The notes: generated by a model not told the origin, from the letters alone. Counted from the stretch's first letter, positions 9,489 through 16,594 are shown. The stretch: 64,000 nucleotides of DNA from Lachnospiraceae bacterium XPB1003 (GCA_900102065.1 FMVK01000006.1:62001-126000); one strand, 5' to 3'. Program-made: numbers and translations.

Positions 9489-9527
9489 AAAAAAAATCCC
9501 TTTCGAATAAATGAATACCGAAAGAGA
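9489..9527 (-). terminator. Expression-platform terminator of the TPP riboswitch
   Basis: On the minus strand the arms TCTCTTTCG and CGAAAGGGA pair over 9 bp (one G-U) around a 13-nt loop. Eight U residues follow directly and run into the thiE ATG. This fits TPP-induced premature termination. The AAAGGGA in the 3' arm is also the only apparent thiE ribosome binding site. Confidence 0.85.
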
Positions 9528-9574
9528 GTTTATAAAGATACGCTTTTAAACTGTGCGTTGAAACTTTATCTTTT

Positions 9575-9667
9575 GCTTCCCTACGCCGGTACTATCCGGA
9601 TCAGGTAATAAGGGTCGGACGCTTACTGCGCCTTCTCAGCCTCAGCTCCCCTAGCGGTACAGAGGAA
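9575..9667 (-). promoter_or_regulatory. TPP riboswitch (THI element)
   Basis: The minus strand carries the conserved THI-box pieces in order: GGGGAGCTGAGGCTGAGA, then ACCCTT, then ACCTGATCCGGATAGTACC and GGCGTAGGGAAG. Thiamine pyrophosphate binding to this fold normally switches off downstream genes. It is followed after about 50 nt by the terminator at 9489-9527 and then thiE, so it should control the whole thi salvage cluster. Confidence 0.95.
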
Positions 9668-9696
9668 AGTCTATTACTTTGTGGCTGTGATGTCAA
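9668..9696 (-). promoter_or_regulatory. Promoter of the thi operon
   Basis: The minus strand has a consensus -35 box TTGACA (9696-9691), a 17-bp spacer and a -10 box TAGACT (9673-9668). Transcription would begin right at the 5' edge of the TPP riboswitch, as expected. Confidence 0.75.
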
Positions 9697-9701
9697 TATG
9701 C

Positions 9702-9735
9702 AAAAATGAGCCCGGCATTATCTGCCTGGCTCATT
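9702..9735 (-). terminator. Intrinsic terminator after ilvE
   Basis: On the minus strand AATGAGCC-GGCA pairs with TGCC-GGCTCATT around a short loop and is followed by TTTTTG. It lies about 50 bp after the ilvE stop and separates ilvE from the thi promoter. Confidence 0.85.
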
Positions 9736-9783
9736 AAAGTGATCAAGTCATTCTCAAGAATAAGATCAGATATCATTTGGCGA

Positions 9784-10806
9784 TCAGATCTCGCAGATCC
9801 AGCCTTCGGGTGCTTCAAGTCTGCCCATCTGGATACCTGTAAGAGTATCATAGAGCTTCTTGATAGTCGGTCCCATTTCCTTCATGCCTGCAGGGAAAGC
9901 GATCTCGCCACCCTTATAAACGATCTTGCCTACAGGTGAGATAACTGCAGCAGTTCCGCAAAGTCCGCATTCGGCAAAATCCTTTACTTCGCTAAAGAGA
10001 ACCTCTCTGTGCTCAACCTTCATACCAAGGATATTCTCTGCAACATACATGATGGATCTTCTTGTGATGGAAGGAAGTATCGAATCAGACTTCGGTGTTA
10101 CAACGGTACCGTCCTTTGTAACGAAGATGAAGTTTGCTCCGCCGGTCTCCTCAACCTTTGTACGTGTTGCGGCATCAAGATACATATTCTCTGCAAATCC
10201 GTTATTGTGTGCCTCAACAATAGGATGAAGGCTCATTGCGTAGTTAAGTCCTGCCTTGATATGACCTGTTCCGTGAGGTGCGGCTCTGTCATAATCCGAT
10301 ACTGTGATAGTGATAGGCTTAGCGCCGCCCTTGAAGTAAGGTCCAACAGGAGTGGTGAAGATCCTGAACTGATACTCATCAGCAGGCTTAACACCGATAA
10401 CAGGGTTGGTTCCGAACATATACGGTCTGATATAAAGAGTGGCACCTGATCCGTAAGGAGGAACATATGCTTCATTTGCCTTAACTACAGCCTTAACAGC
10501 TTCGATAAATTTATCTTCGGGGAAAGCCGGCATCTCAAGACGGACAGCTGAATCATGAAGACGCTTTGCATTAAGGTCGGGGCGGAAGCAGACTGTACGT
10601 CCGTCTTCTGTCGTATAAGCCTTAAGTCCTTCGAAACAGGTCTGAGCATACTGAAGAACACCTGCACACTCACTGAGCACTACCTTGTCGTCGTCAATGA
10701 TCTGACCCTCATCCCATGATCCGTCTTTGAAATTTGACACGTAACGCTTGTCAGTCTTAACATATCCAAAGCCAAGCGAGGACCAATCGAGATTCTTCTT
10801 TTCCAT
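9784..10806 (-). CDS. ilvE: Branched-chain amino acid aminotransferase IlvE
   Basis: This class IV, PLP-dependent enzyme of 340 residues interconverts leucine, isoleucine and valine with their 2-oxo acids. The PLP lysine lies in GTGHIKAGLNYAMS. The family blocks CFEGLKAYTTEDG, FRPDLNAKRL, YIRPYMFGTNP and ITRRSIMYVAEN are all present. It starts at an ATG behind AAAGGAAG. It has its own promoter and terminator, so it is monocistronic. Confidence 0.97.
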   Translation of the reverse strand: MEKKNLDWSSLGFGYVKTDKRYVSNFKDGSWDEGQIIDDDKVVLSECAGVLQYAQTCFEGLKAYTTEDGRTVCFRPDLNAKRLHDSAVRLEMPAFPEDKFIEAVKAVVKANEAYVPPYGSGATLYIRPYMFGTNPVIGVKPADEYQFRIFTTPVGPYFKGGAKPITITVSDYDRAAPHGTGHIKAGLNYAMSLHPIVEAHNNGFAENMYLDAATRTKVEETGGANFIFVTKDGTVVTPKSDSILPSITRRSIMYVAENILGMKVEHREVLFSEVKDFAECGLCGTAAVISPVGKIVYKGGEIAFPAGMKEMGPTIKKLYDTLTGIQMGRLEAPEGWICEI

Positions 10807-10871
10807 TTCTAACCGCTTCCTTTCTCTTTAATCTCCTAAATCAGTTTGTTTACGGAAAAAATAATGAATTC

Positions 10872-10900
10872 AGTTTATACCTGCATTTATCCCGTGTCAA
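10872..10900 (-). promoter_or_regulatory. Promoter of ilvE
   Basis: A perfect -35 box TTGACA (10900-10895), 17-bp spacer and -10 box TAAACT (10877-10872) are seen on the minus strand, leaving a leader of about 60 nt. No T-box or other riboswitch fits in so short a leader. Confidence 0.75.
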
Positions 10901-10914
10901 GAAAAGATGATACT

Positions 10915-11454
10915 TTAAGCTTCCCTTCCCCAAAGATACTCCGCTATTGGTTCAACAAATCTGATATCGGATATGTCGTAGGATGAAGACATCCTCTCAA
11001 ACATTTTCTTTTGCTCCTCGGTTGCATCCTTTTTATTTCTGACAGCCGATACGAACATCTTCATGGTCACTCTGGTGGGGGCGCTCATTTTCTCATAATT
11101 CATGCCGCCCTGACAGTAAAATATACTGATATATTTTCTCTGTTCTTCAGTAAGCGCATTCTTAAGCATTAAATCGACCTGAGGTTCTCCGTTAGGCGTT
11201 CCGCCCACACAAAACACAGCAAGGCGCTTATCCTTCCATCCCTCTGCTTTTTCAAGAAACCACTTTACTTTCGCTATCTTCTCGGCCATAGCCCAACCGC
11301 CATAGCAGATCGCATCATAGCTTTCAAAAAAATCATCGCGCTTTTTCTTTGCTTCCTTAAGATCCATAAGATCCCCGCTTATTTTATCCGCAAGCCACTG
11401 TGCGTATTTTTTTGTAAAGCCCGTCTGCGATGTGTAGATGATAAGTGTTTTCAT
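10915..11454 (-). CDS. Flavodoxin-domain protein
   Basis: This 179-residue protein belongs to the long-tailed flavodoxin family (HemG-like Flavodoxin_5 type). It begins MKTLIIYTSQTGFTKKYAQW, whose TSQTGFT is the FMN phosphate-binding loop, followed by YDAICYGGWAMAEKI and FCVGGTPNGEP. It presumably acts as a small redox protein; the partner is unknown. It has its own promoter (11515-11543) with a TetR-type palindrome in the spacer, so it is probably repressed under normal conditions. No TetR gene is found beside it. Confidence 0.85.
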   Translation of the reverse strand: MKTLIIYTSQTGFTKKYAQWLADKISGDLMDLKEAKKKRDDFFESYDAICYGGWAMAEKIAKVKWFLEKAEGWKDKRLAVFCVGGTPNGEPQVDLMLKNALTEEQRKYISIFYCQGGMNYEKMSAPTRVTMKMFVSAVRNKKDATEEQKKMFERMSSSYDISDIRFVEPIAEYLWGREA

Positions 11455-11514
11455 TAAATTTCGTCCCTCTCATATATATTTCTCGCCGGATCCTTTTTGG
11501 AGCCAACGCCACCA

Positions 11515-11543
11515 ATAATATTCTAACGTTCGTTAACTGTCAA
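11515..11543 (-). promoter_or_regulatory. Flavodoxin promoter with internal palindromic operator
   Basis: The minus strand has TTGACA (11543-11538), a 17-bp spacer and TATTAT (11520-11515). The spacer contains the palindrome TAACGTTCGTTA (11524-11535). A symmetric site of this kind between -35 and -10 is a typical repressor operator, and the sequence resembles sites bound by TetR/AcrR-family proteins. Confidence 0.75.
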
Positions 11544-11548
11544 TGATA

Positions 11549-11588
11549 AAAAGAAGCGATGATCGTTTTGATCATCGCCGCTTTTGGT
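11549..11588 (-). terminator. Intrinsic terminator after the MFS gene
   Basis: On the minus strand GCGATGATC pairs with GATCATCGC around AAAAC, with flanking A/T pairing, and is followed by TTCTTTTT. It lies just downstream of the MFS stop codon. Confidence 0.9.
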
Positions 11589-11597
11589 TTTATTTTT

Positions 11598-12890
11598 TTA
11601 ATCCTCAGAGTATTTATATTGCTTCAGCTTGTTCCCGAAGACAAGACACATCGTCGTTCCTGCGAGGCCCAGTATAAACAGCATCAATGCCGCTCCCGAA
11701 CCTTTTCCGCTTCCAAACAGCGATCGCAGTACTTCACTGTTGCTGTCACGCATAAACGGTTCGCACACATTGTCTACCATAAATCCGCCAAGAGTCAGTC
11801 CTATCGGAATAGTAAAAAACTGCAGCGTGTTACGACATGCATATACCCTTCCCATCAGTCTCTCCGGAATTGTATTCCTCATAATGACATTCTGATTCGT
11901 ACTCATCACCGGAACGAAGACCCATCCGAGAAACTGTCCTATTCCCCAAAGAACGGGACTCCGCGAGAACGCTAACAGATAATTTTCCGTTGCCAGTGAA
12001 AAGAGCATAGACAGATATATCACTTTTACTCTGTCCTTAGGCTTACCCATGACGGTTGCAAACAAACTTCCGACAACCATCGCTATCCCCGAAAAAGATG
12101 TGACTATACCAAGTACATAGTTTCCACCCCTGGGATTCGGAATTATAAAAGCCGGAAGAACCGCATCAAAAGCTGATGCGATGAGATTGACGCCGGCCAT
12201 GAACAGTATCACATAGAGTATCAACGGATTGCTCCTTAAATACTGTATGCCTTCCTTTGCCAGTTGAAGTACACCCTGTGTCTCATTTTGCCTGCTCTCA
12301 GGTTCCGGGATCCTTACCAATAATGACAGTGTTAAAAATGCTACCGCAAAAGTTAACAGGTCAACCGCTATCGCCGCATCCAGCCCGGCTAACCCGTATA
12401 GTGCGGATGCAATAACAGGATTACCTATAGTCACCAGCGATCTTGATAAAGACTGCAGCGCGCTGGTCTTCTGGTAATACTCCTTTGGTGTGATCAGCGT
12501 ATAACCAACTTCCGAAGCAGGCTGCTGCACAGTATTCATCAGTCCCGAGATGGCATTGATAAGATACAGATGCCATACATCCAGCGTATCTGTCTTATAC
12601 AGAATGAACACCGCGATCGTACTCACCGCCGCCAGCAGATCACATACCAGCATGGTTTTCTTCTTCTCGAACTTGTCAGATAACGCACCGGCAAATATGC
12701 TCATAACAATGTACGGCACATAAGTGCATATCCTAAGCCCTGCCGTGCTGAGTGCCGATCCGGTCTTTTCATATAGCCACAGCGTCAGCGCAAAAGCCGT
12801 AATAGCGCTGCCAAGCTGTGACAGACTCTGCGTACTCCAAAGCAGATAAAAATCTCTTAAGCTATATTCTTTGTTTATTTTTTGTTTCAT
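11598..12890 (-). CDS. MFS efflux transporter, macrolide-efflux-like
   Basis: This protein of about 430 residues has around twelve membrane segments and is related to the Mef/MFS_3 drug exporters (SLRDFYLLWSTQSLSQLGSA, FALTLWLYEKTGSAL, SIFAGALSDKFEKKK). It is expected to export a drug or toxic metabolite using the proton gradient. The ATG at 12890 has GGAG eight bases upstream; the longer frame to 12947 reads through the regulatory hairpins and is unlikely to be translated. The upstream 12-codon ORF and paired hairpins suggest induction by an antibiotic that stalls ribosomes. It lies downstream of thyX-folA with no terminator between, so it may be partly co-transcribed. The substrate is not known. 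Confidence 0.88.
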   Translation of the reverse strand: MKQKINKEYSLRDFYLLWSTQSLSQLGSAITAFALTLWLYEKTGSALSTAGLRICTYVPYIVMSIFAGALSDKFEKKKTMLVCDLLAAVSTIAVFILYKTDTLDVWHLYLINAISGLMNTVQQPASEVGYTLITPKEYYQKTSALQSLSRSLVTIGNPVIASALYGLAGLDAAIAVDLLTFAVAFLTLSLLVRIPEPESRQNETQGVLQLAKEGIQYLRSNPLILYVILFMAGVNLIASAFDAVLPAFIIPNPRGGNYVLGIVTSFSGIAMVVGSLFATVMGKPKDRVKVIYLSMLFSLATENYLLAFSRSPVLWGIGQFLGWVFVPVMSTNQNVIMRNTIPERLMGRVYACRNTLQFFTIPIGLTLGGFMVDNVCEPFMRDSNSEVLRSLFGSGKGSGAALMLFILGLAGTTMCLVFGNKLKQYKYSED

Positions 12891-12982
12891 TTCTTTGCTC
12901 CTTTTTATCGATTTCATATAAAGAGCAAAGCCTGAGGATCCGAACATCCTCCATACAGTCTCCTCAAGCTCTGCATGGAGCT
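12891..12982 (-). promoter_or_regulatory. Attenuator-like hairpins hiding the MFS ribosome binding site
   Basis: On the minus strand four segments can pair in two exclusive ways. Segment 1 (AGCTC, 12982-12978) pairs with GAGCT at 12972-12968. Segment 2 (AGCTTGAGGA, 12970-12961) can instead pair over 10 bp with segment 3 (TCCTCAGGCT, 12938-12929). Segment 3 overlaps CTTTGCTC (12930-12923), which pairs perfectly with GAGCAAAG (12900-12893) and buries the AAGGAG ribosome binding site. Stalling on the leader ORF would free segment 2 and open the site. Confidence 0.7.
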
Positions 12983-13002
12983 GTTACAACGCAACGTCTC
13001 AT
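12964..13002 (-). CDS. Putative 12-residue leader peptide
   Basis: This ATG-to-TGA mini-ORF encodes MRRCVVTAPCRA. Its ribosome binding site GGGAGGTAAGAAA is excellent and overlaps the folA stop codon. Its end lies in the first arm of the hairpin set that controls access to the MFS start. The layout matches known antibiotic-induced translational attenuators (erm, cat and some efflux genes), but I do not recognise this peptide as one of the named leaders. The call rests on position, ribosome binding site and structure; coding by itself cannot be proved for 12 codons. Confidence 0.65.
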   Translation of the reverse strand: MRRCVVTAPCRA

Positions 13003-13006
13003 TTTC

Positions 13007-13507
13007 TTACCTCCCGGAGATCATTCTTTTATATTTCAAATAAGTATATTCAATATCAAAATATGTCTGTATGTCGCTTTCTCCTTCAAGCCTCCATTCA
13101 CTGTCGGCATCAAGATCGGGGAAATACGCATCAGCCTCATATTTATAATCTATCCTGGTAACAAGGGCTGTATCACAATACGGAAGAAGCTCACGATATA
13201 CCTCTTCTCCGCCCACTACATATACATCATCGGAAGGATAGGCCTTTATCTTTTCAAGAAGTGCCTCCACGGAACATACCTTTTCAGCCCCTTTAACCTT
13301 AAAGCCCGGATTACGTGACAGTACGATATTGGTCCGCTGTCTTAAGGGCTGGCCTCCCGGAAAAGTCTCCATTGTCTTTCTTCCGTATATGACTACTTTC
13401 CCCGTAGTCTCCATAGCGAAATTCTTCTGATCATTCGGGATGCTCACAAGGAGATGTCCCTTGCAGCCTATGGCCCAGTTATTATCTACAGCAACTATGA
13501 GTTTCAT
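13007..13507 (-). CDS. folA: Dihydrofolate reductase
   Basis: This 166-residue enzyme reduces dihydrofolate to tetrahydrofolate with NADPH. It starts MKLIVAVDNNWAIGCKGHLL, with the catalytic acid in SIPNDQKNF, NADPH-binding VVIYGRKTMETFPGG, and VYVVGGEEVYRELLPYCD. The ATG is preceded by GGAGAAAAA. It follows thyX by 25 bp. ThyX itself yields tetrahydrofolate, so FolA here mainly reduces newly made dihydrofolate from the folC-E-P-BK operon. Its stop codon overlaps the ribosome binding site of the leader ORF. Confidence 0.96.
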   Translation of the reverse strand: MKLIVAVDNNWAIGCKGHLLVSIPNDQKNFAMETTGKVVIYGRKTMETFPGGQPLRQRTNIVLSRNPGFKVKGAEKVCSVEALLEKIKAYPSDDVYVVGGEEVYRELLPYCDTALVTRIDYKYEADAYFPDLDADSEWRLEGESDIQTYFDIEYTYLKYKRMISGR

Positions 13508-13532
13508 TTTTTCTCCGTTTTGATCCTGTTAC

Positions 13533-14234
13533 TCAGTCTTCTTTTTTCGGTTTTCTTCCGCAGCACTTCTTCTCTGTGCAAAATCCGGTCAGATCGCATT
13601 TGGGAACAAAATAATGCTCGACCAGATAAGCCCACTCTTCGGAATACGCGGAAAGCTCATTCATCAGATCATGCATAAAATCCCTGTATTCCCAATAAGC
13701 TCTGGTACATAATCTCTGATGAGACATATCTATCAGATTCCTAAGATTGGTCCTGAGAACCATCTTGGATGCCATGCCCAGGGGCAATCCCATAGCAGAA
13801 TCTTCACGCGGAACACCCAGTTCTTCAAGTTTCTTAAGATGAGCCTGGATCCCCTCCATCATGTCTTCGTATTCCTTAAGAGCCGCAGAATCCTTTAAAA
13901 CCGATGCCGGAGTGATATAGTCAAACCCCTTCTCGTAATTGATATATCTGGTGGAAGCCTGAAGTCTTGTAGGCCCACCCGCTATATGTGTATACAGTTC
14001 CCTCATCATCCTTGCCGAATATCCGTCAATGACAACATATACCTGAGGATATTCCCAGGTTCTTCCGTGGCCCGACTTAAGGCAGTCTATTCCACGCTTA
14101 TAATTCTTTTCCTTTTCTTCCGTATCAGCTCCCCAGCAGACCCCTGCCTCTTTTCCGATAAGGCTTATGGGAAATCTGGGAGTCTCTTCCTGGATAATGA
14201 TATTCTTATTGGGATTGGTTTTATTTGTCTCCAA
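13533..14234 (-). CDS. thyX: FAD-dependent thymidylate synthase ThyX (divergent)
   Basis: ThyX methylates dUMP to dTMP using methylenetetrahydrofolate and FAD. The protein of about 233 residues matches the fold (YVVIDGYSARMMRELYTH, TRLQASTRYINYEKGFDY, LRNLIDMSHQRLCTRAYWEY). The classical RHRxxSxNExSxRY signature is replaced by THIAGGPTRLQASTRY. A cysteine-rich C-terminal tail (PKCDLTGFCTEKKCCGRKP) looks like a family-specific metal or disulfide motif. The best start is a TTG at 14234 behind AAAGGATG; the frame extends to 14345 without a better start. It forms an operon with folA. Confidence 0.85.
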   Translation of the reverse strand: METNKTNPNKNIIIQEETPRFPISLIGKEAGVCWGADTEEKEKNYKRGIDCLKSGHGRTWEYPQVYVVIDGYSARMMRELYTHIAGGPTRLQASTRYINYEKGFDYITPASVLKDSAALKEYEDMMEGIQAHLKKLEELGVPREDSAMGLPLGMASKMVLRTNLRNLIDMSHQRLCTRAYWEYRDFMHDLMNELSAYSEEWAYLVEHYFVPKCDLTGFCTEKKCCGRKPKKED

Positions 14235-14368
14235 TTGAACACATCCTTTCTTAAATTCAATACTGACCTGATACCGATCCGATATCCGCTCAATATTATT
14301 CCAACGTCTTCTGTACCTCTTATACCAAACAGGATGTCCGGACACCGAACATGTTCATTCTATCAGAT

Positions 14369-15721
14369 TTAAGCGATACCCAAAAGAGAGGATGCTATTC
14401 CGAAATAGATCAACAGTGAAAGCGCATCGACTATAGTCGTGATAAAGGGACTGGCCATGACCGCAGGGTCAAAGCCTATCTTCTTGGCTATCATAGGTAA
14501 CACACAGCCCACAAGCTTTGCAAGGAAAACCACGCATACAAGTGTAAGGCACACAACCGCAGCTACACCGATAGCTACGCGATCGAATAAAAGGAGCTTC
14601 GCAAAATTGGCAGTTGAAAGAACAACGCCGCATAATACCGCTACGCGGATCTCTTTCCAGATAACCTTGAGAATATCACTGAATTCTATCTCTCCCAAAG
14701 ATAGTCCGCGGATGACCGTAACCGACGATTGGGATCCCGCATTTCCTCCCGTATCCATAAGCATGGGGATATAAGCAACAAGTATGGTGCAGCTGCTGAG
14801 CGCATCTTCAAATCCGGCTATTATGCTTCCGGTAAAAGTAGCGGATATCATGAGAAGCAACAGCCAGGGCATTCTCTTCTTCCATGTCTCAAAGACCCCC
14901 GTCTTCATATACGGCTTATCGGAAGGAACGATAGCGGCCATCTTTTCCATATCCTCTGTGGCCTCTTCTTCCATGATGTCCACAACGTCATCGACGGTGA
15001 TGATACCGACCATTCGGTTCTCGTTATCCACGACAGGCATGGCCGTAAAGTCGTACTTCTGGAACATCTGGGCCACTTCTTCCTGGTCCATCAGAGTATG
15101 TATGGATACGACATTTTCATGCATTATGTCGCCGATGACTTCATCATCTTCCTTTAAAAGAAGATACCTGAGTGCAACGGTTCCGACAAGAGTTCTCTTT
15201 TTATCAAGAACGTAGCAGATATTGATAGTCTCGGAATCCACTCCGAATCTTCTTATCTTCTCTATCGCCTGTCTGACGGTATTGTCTTCCTTGAGGTCCA
15301 CATACTCCACCGTCATAACCGATCCGGCAGAATCTTCCGGATAGCGCAGGAGATGATTGATATCCCTTCGCACGTCCGCACTGGCATTGGCAAGAAGACG
15401 CTTTACGATATTCGCAGGCATCTCTTCCATAAGGTCCGCAGCATCATCGGCCATCAGGTTGTTGACAATATTGGCAGCATCCTTATCCGAAAGACGCTGT
15501 ATTATCATTGTCTGATTTTCAATTTCCAGATAGGAAAAAACATCCGCCGCCATTGATTTGGGCAGGATGCGGAAGAGCTTGAGACAGTCTTCCGTGTCGA
15601 TAGTCTCGAGGAAAGCAGCCACATCTACGTCGTTCATTTCGCTCAATTCCTGACGCAGACTGGTATACTGCTTGGTCTCGATAAGTTTTCCAAGTATTGA
15701 AGTCATTTCTTCGGTTCCCAT
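14369..15721 (-). CDS. mgtE: Magnesium transporter MgtE
   Basis: This 450-residue channel has the three expected parts: an N-terminal superhelical domain (about residues 1-125, with ADDAADLMEEMP), two CBS domains (about 130-255, VIGDIMHENVVSI and VVDNENRMVGIITVDDVVDIM), and five membrane helices with the selectivity region LMDTGGNAGSQSSV. It conducts Mg2+ into the cell and closes when the cytosolic domains bind Mg2+. The ATG at 15721 follows GGAGGTGTTTG. A strong promoter and a leader of about 220 nt containing small ORFs and a stable helix suggest control at the RNA level, but no M-box motif is recognisable. Confidence 0.95.
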   Translation of the reverse strand: MGTEEMTSILGKLIETKQYTSLRQELSEMNDVDVAAFLETIDTEDCLKLFRILPKSMAADVFSYLEIENQTMIIQRLSDKDAANIVNNLMADDAADLMEEMPANIVKRLLANASADVRRDINHLLRYPEDSAGSVMTVEYVDLKEDNTVRQAIEKIRRFGVDSETINICYVLDKKRTLVGTVALRYLLLKEDDEVIGDIMHENVVSIHTLMDQEEVAQMFQKYDFTAMPVVDNENRMVGIITVDDVVDIMEEEATEDMEKMAAIVPSDKPYMKTGVFETWKKRMPWLLLLMISATFTGSIIAGFEDALSSCTILVAYIPMLMDTGGNAGSQSSVTVIRGLSLGEIEFSDILKVIWKEIRVAVLCGVVLSTANFAKLLLFDRVAIGVAAVVCLTLVCVVFLAKLVGCVLPMIAKKIGFDPAVMASPFITTIVDALSLLIYFGIASSLLGIA

Positions 15722-15733
15722 CAAACACCTCCG

Positions 15734-15784
15734 TCAGGGAACCTGTCTGCAGCACGATCTCAGGTACAAACCTGTACAGATCAT
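15734..15784 (-). other. Second small ORF in the mgtE leader (16 codons)
   Basis: Immediately after the first leader ORF stop, an ATG opens MICTGLYLRSCCRQVP and stops 12 bases before the mgtE ATG. Its codons overlap the 3' arm of the leader helix and the ACAGGT/ACCTG inner hairpin. It lacks a clear ribosome binding site and may only be translated by re-initiation, or not at all. Confidence 0.3.
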
Positions 15785-15880
15785 TCAAATGCCGCAATAT
15801 AAAAAAGCAGTTCCCTGGATAGTCTTATGAATATTTTTATTGCATCGTCGTACCTTCGTATCACCGGCACCGGATTCCAT
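15785..15880 (-). CDS. Putative 31-residue leader ORF upstream of mgtE
   Basis: The ORF encodes a 31-residue basic peptide beginning MESGAGDTKVRRCNKN and ending FLYCGI. It has an unusually strong ribosome binding site (AAAGGAGGTGG, 5 bases before ATG), better than many genes here. The sequence CAGGGAAC inside its coding region pairs with GTTCCCTG just before the mgtE ribosome binding site, so translation of the ORF would affect the leader fold. I recognise no homolog. It could be a regulatory leader peptide like MgtL in concept, or a small protein. Confidence 0.45.
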   Translation of the reverse strand: MESGAGDTKVRRCNKNIHKTIQGTAFLYCGI

Positions 15881-15949
15881 AAGACCACCTCCTTTCACTG
15901 CTCTCAAAACTTACTTAACAGCCGCAAGGGCATATATAACTCGACCACA

Positions 15950-15978
15950 AGTATACTTTCAGGTATTGTCTTTGTCAA
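15950..15978 (-). promoter_or_regulatory. Promoter of the mgtE transcript
   Basis: The minus strand has a perfect TTGACA (15978-15973), 17-bp spacer and TATACT (15955-15950), overlapping the 3' end of yigZ. It predicts a start near 15943 and a 5' leader of roughly 220 nt. Confidence 0.8.
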
Positions 15979-16594
15979 GAAAACTGCACTTCTCGGGCTC
16001 CGAGATATCTATTCTTCCACCTGTTCTATCCACCAGCGCTTTTACGCCGTCTTCGAATATCTCCTCCGGGAATATACATGTATATACCACATTCTCAAGA
16101 TAATCTTCTTTTTCCGTCGTAATGCCCTCAGCCTCCGTATATTTCTTCACTGTATCTATATCCTGATAAGGGAATGACATGACAACCCGATACCCTTCTC
16201 TCATGACACCTGTCACTGCCGCATCCAGAGCATTCTTGACTGCCTGCGTATATGCTCTGACAAGCCCCCCTGTTCCCAAAAGCACTCCTCCGAAGTATCT
16301 CGTAACAACAACCGCCACATCGTGTATCCCGCTGCCGATCAATACTTCCAGCATGGGTCTGCCGGCAGTACCCGAAGGTTCACCGTCATCCGAGCATCTG
16401 GTGAGTTCATTGTTCTTACCGAGAACGAATGCCGAACAGTTATGTCTTGCATCCCATCTTTTCTTCTTAACTTCCGCAATGAAGTCCAAAGCTTCCTGTT
16501 CGGAACTTATAGGTCTCACAAGAGCAATAAATTTTGATTTCTTTTCTTCGTATTCGCCCTGAGCCTCATCCATCAGGATGCGATATCCCACCAT
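15959..16594 (-). CDS. yigZ: YigZ/IMPACT family protein
   Basis: This protein of about 211 residues has the UPF0029 N-terminal domain (YEEKKSKFIALVRPISSEQEAL, RWDARHNCSAFVLG, CSDDGEPSGTAGRPML, VVVTRYFGGVLLGTGGLVRAY) and the small C-terminal DUF1949 domain. The family is linked to translation control, but its biochemical role is not settled. The ATG at 16594 (MVGYRILM) fits the family start better than the GTG-like extension to 16642. It diverges from pbp1A, and its last codons contain the mgtE -35 box. Confidence 0.92.
   Translation of the reverse strand: MVGYRILMDEAQGEYEEKKSKFIALVRPISSEQEALDFIAEVKKKRWDARHNCSAFVLGKNNELTRCSDDGEPSGTAGRPMLEVLIGSGIHDVAVVVTRYFGGVLLGTGGLVRAYTQAVKNALDAAVTGVMREGYRVVMSFPYQDIDTVKKYTEAEGITTEKEDYLENVVYTCIFPEEIFEDGVKALVDRTGGRIDISEPEKCSFLDKDNT

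Noticed and set aside
12891-12947. N-terminal extension of the MFS protein to 12947
   Set aside because: It would translate through the ribosome-binding-site hairpins and lacks its own good ribosome binding site; the ATG at 12890 has a well placed GGAG.
15722-15945. M-box (ykoK) Mg2+ riboswitch before mgtE
   Set aside because: The conserved M-box blocks could not be found by eye on either strand of the leader.
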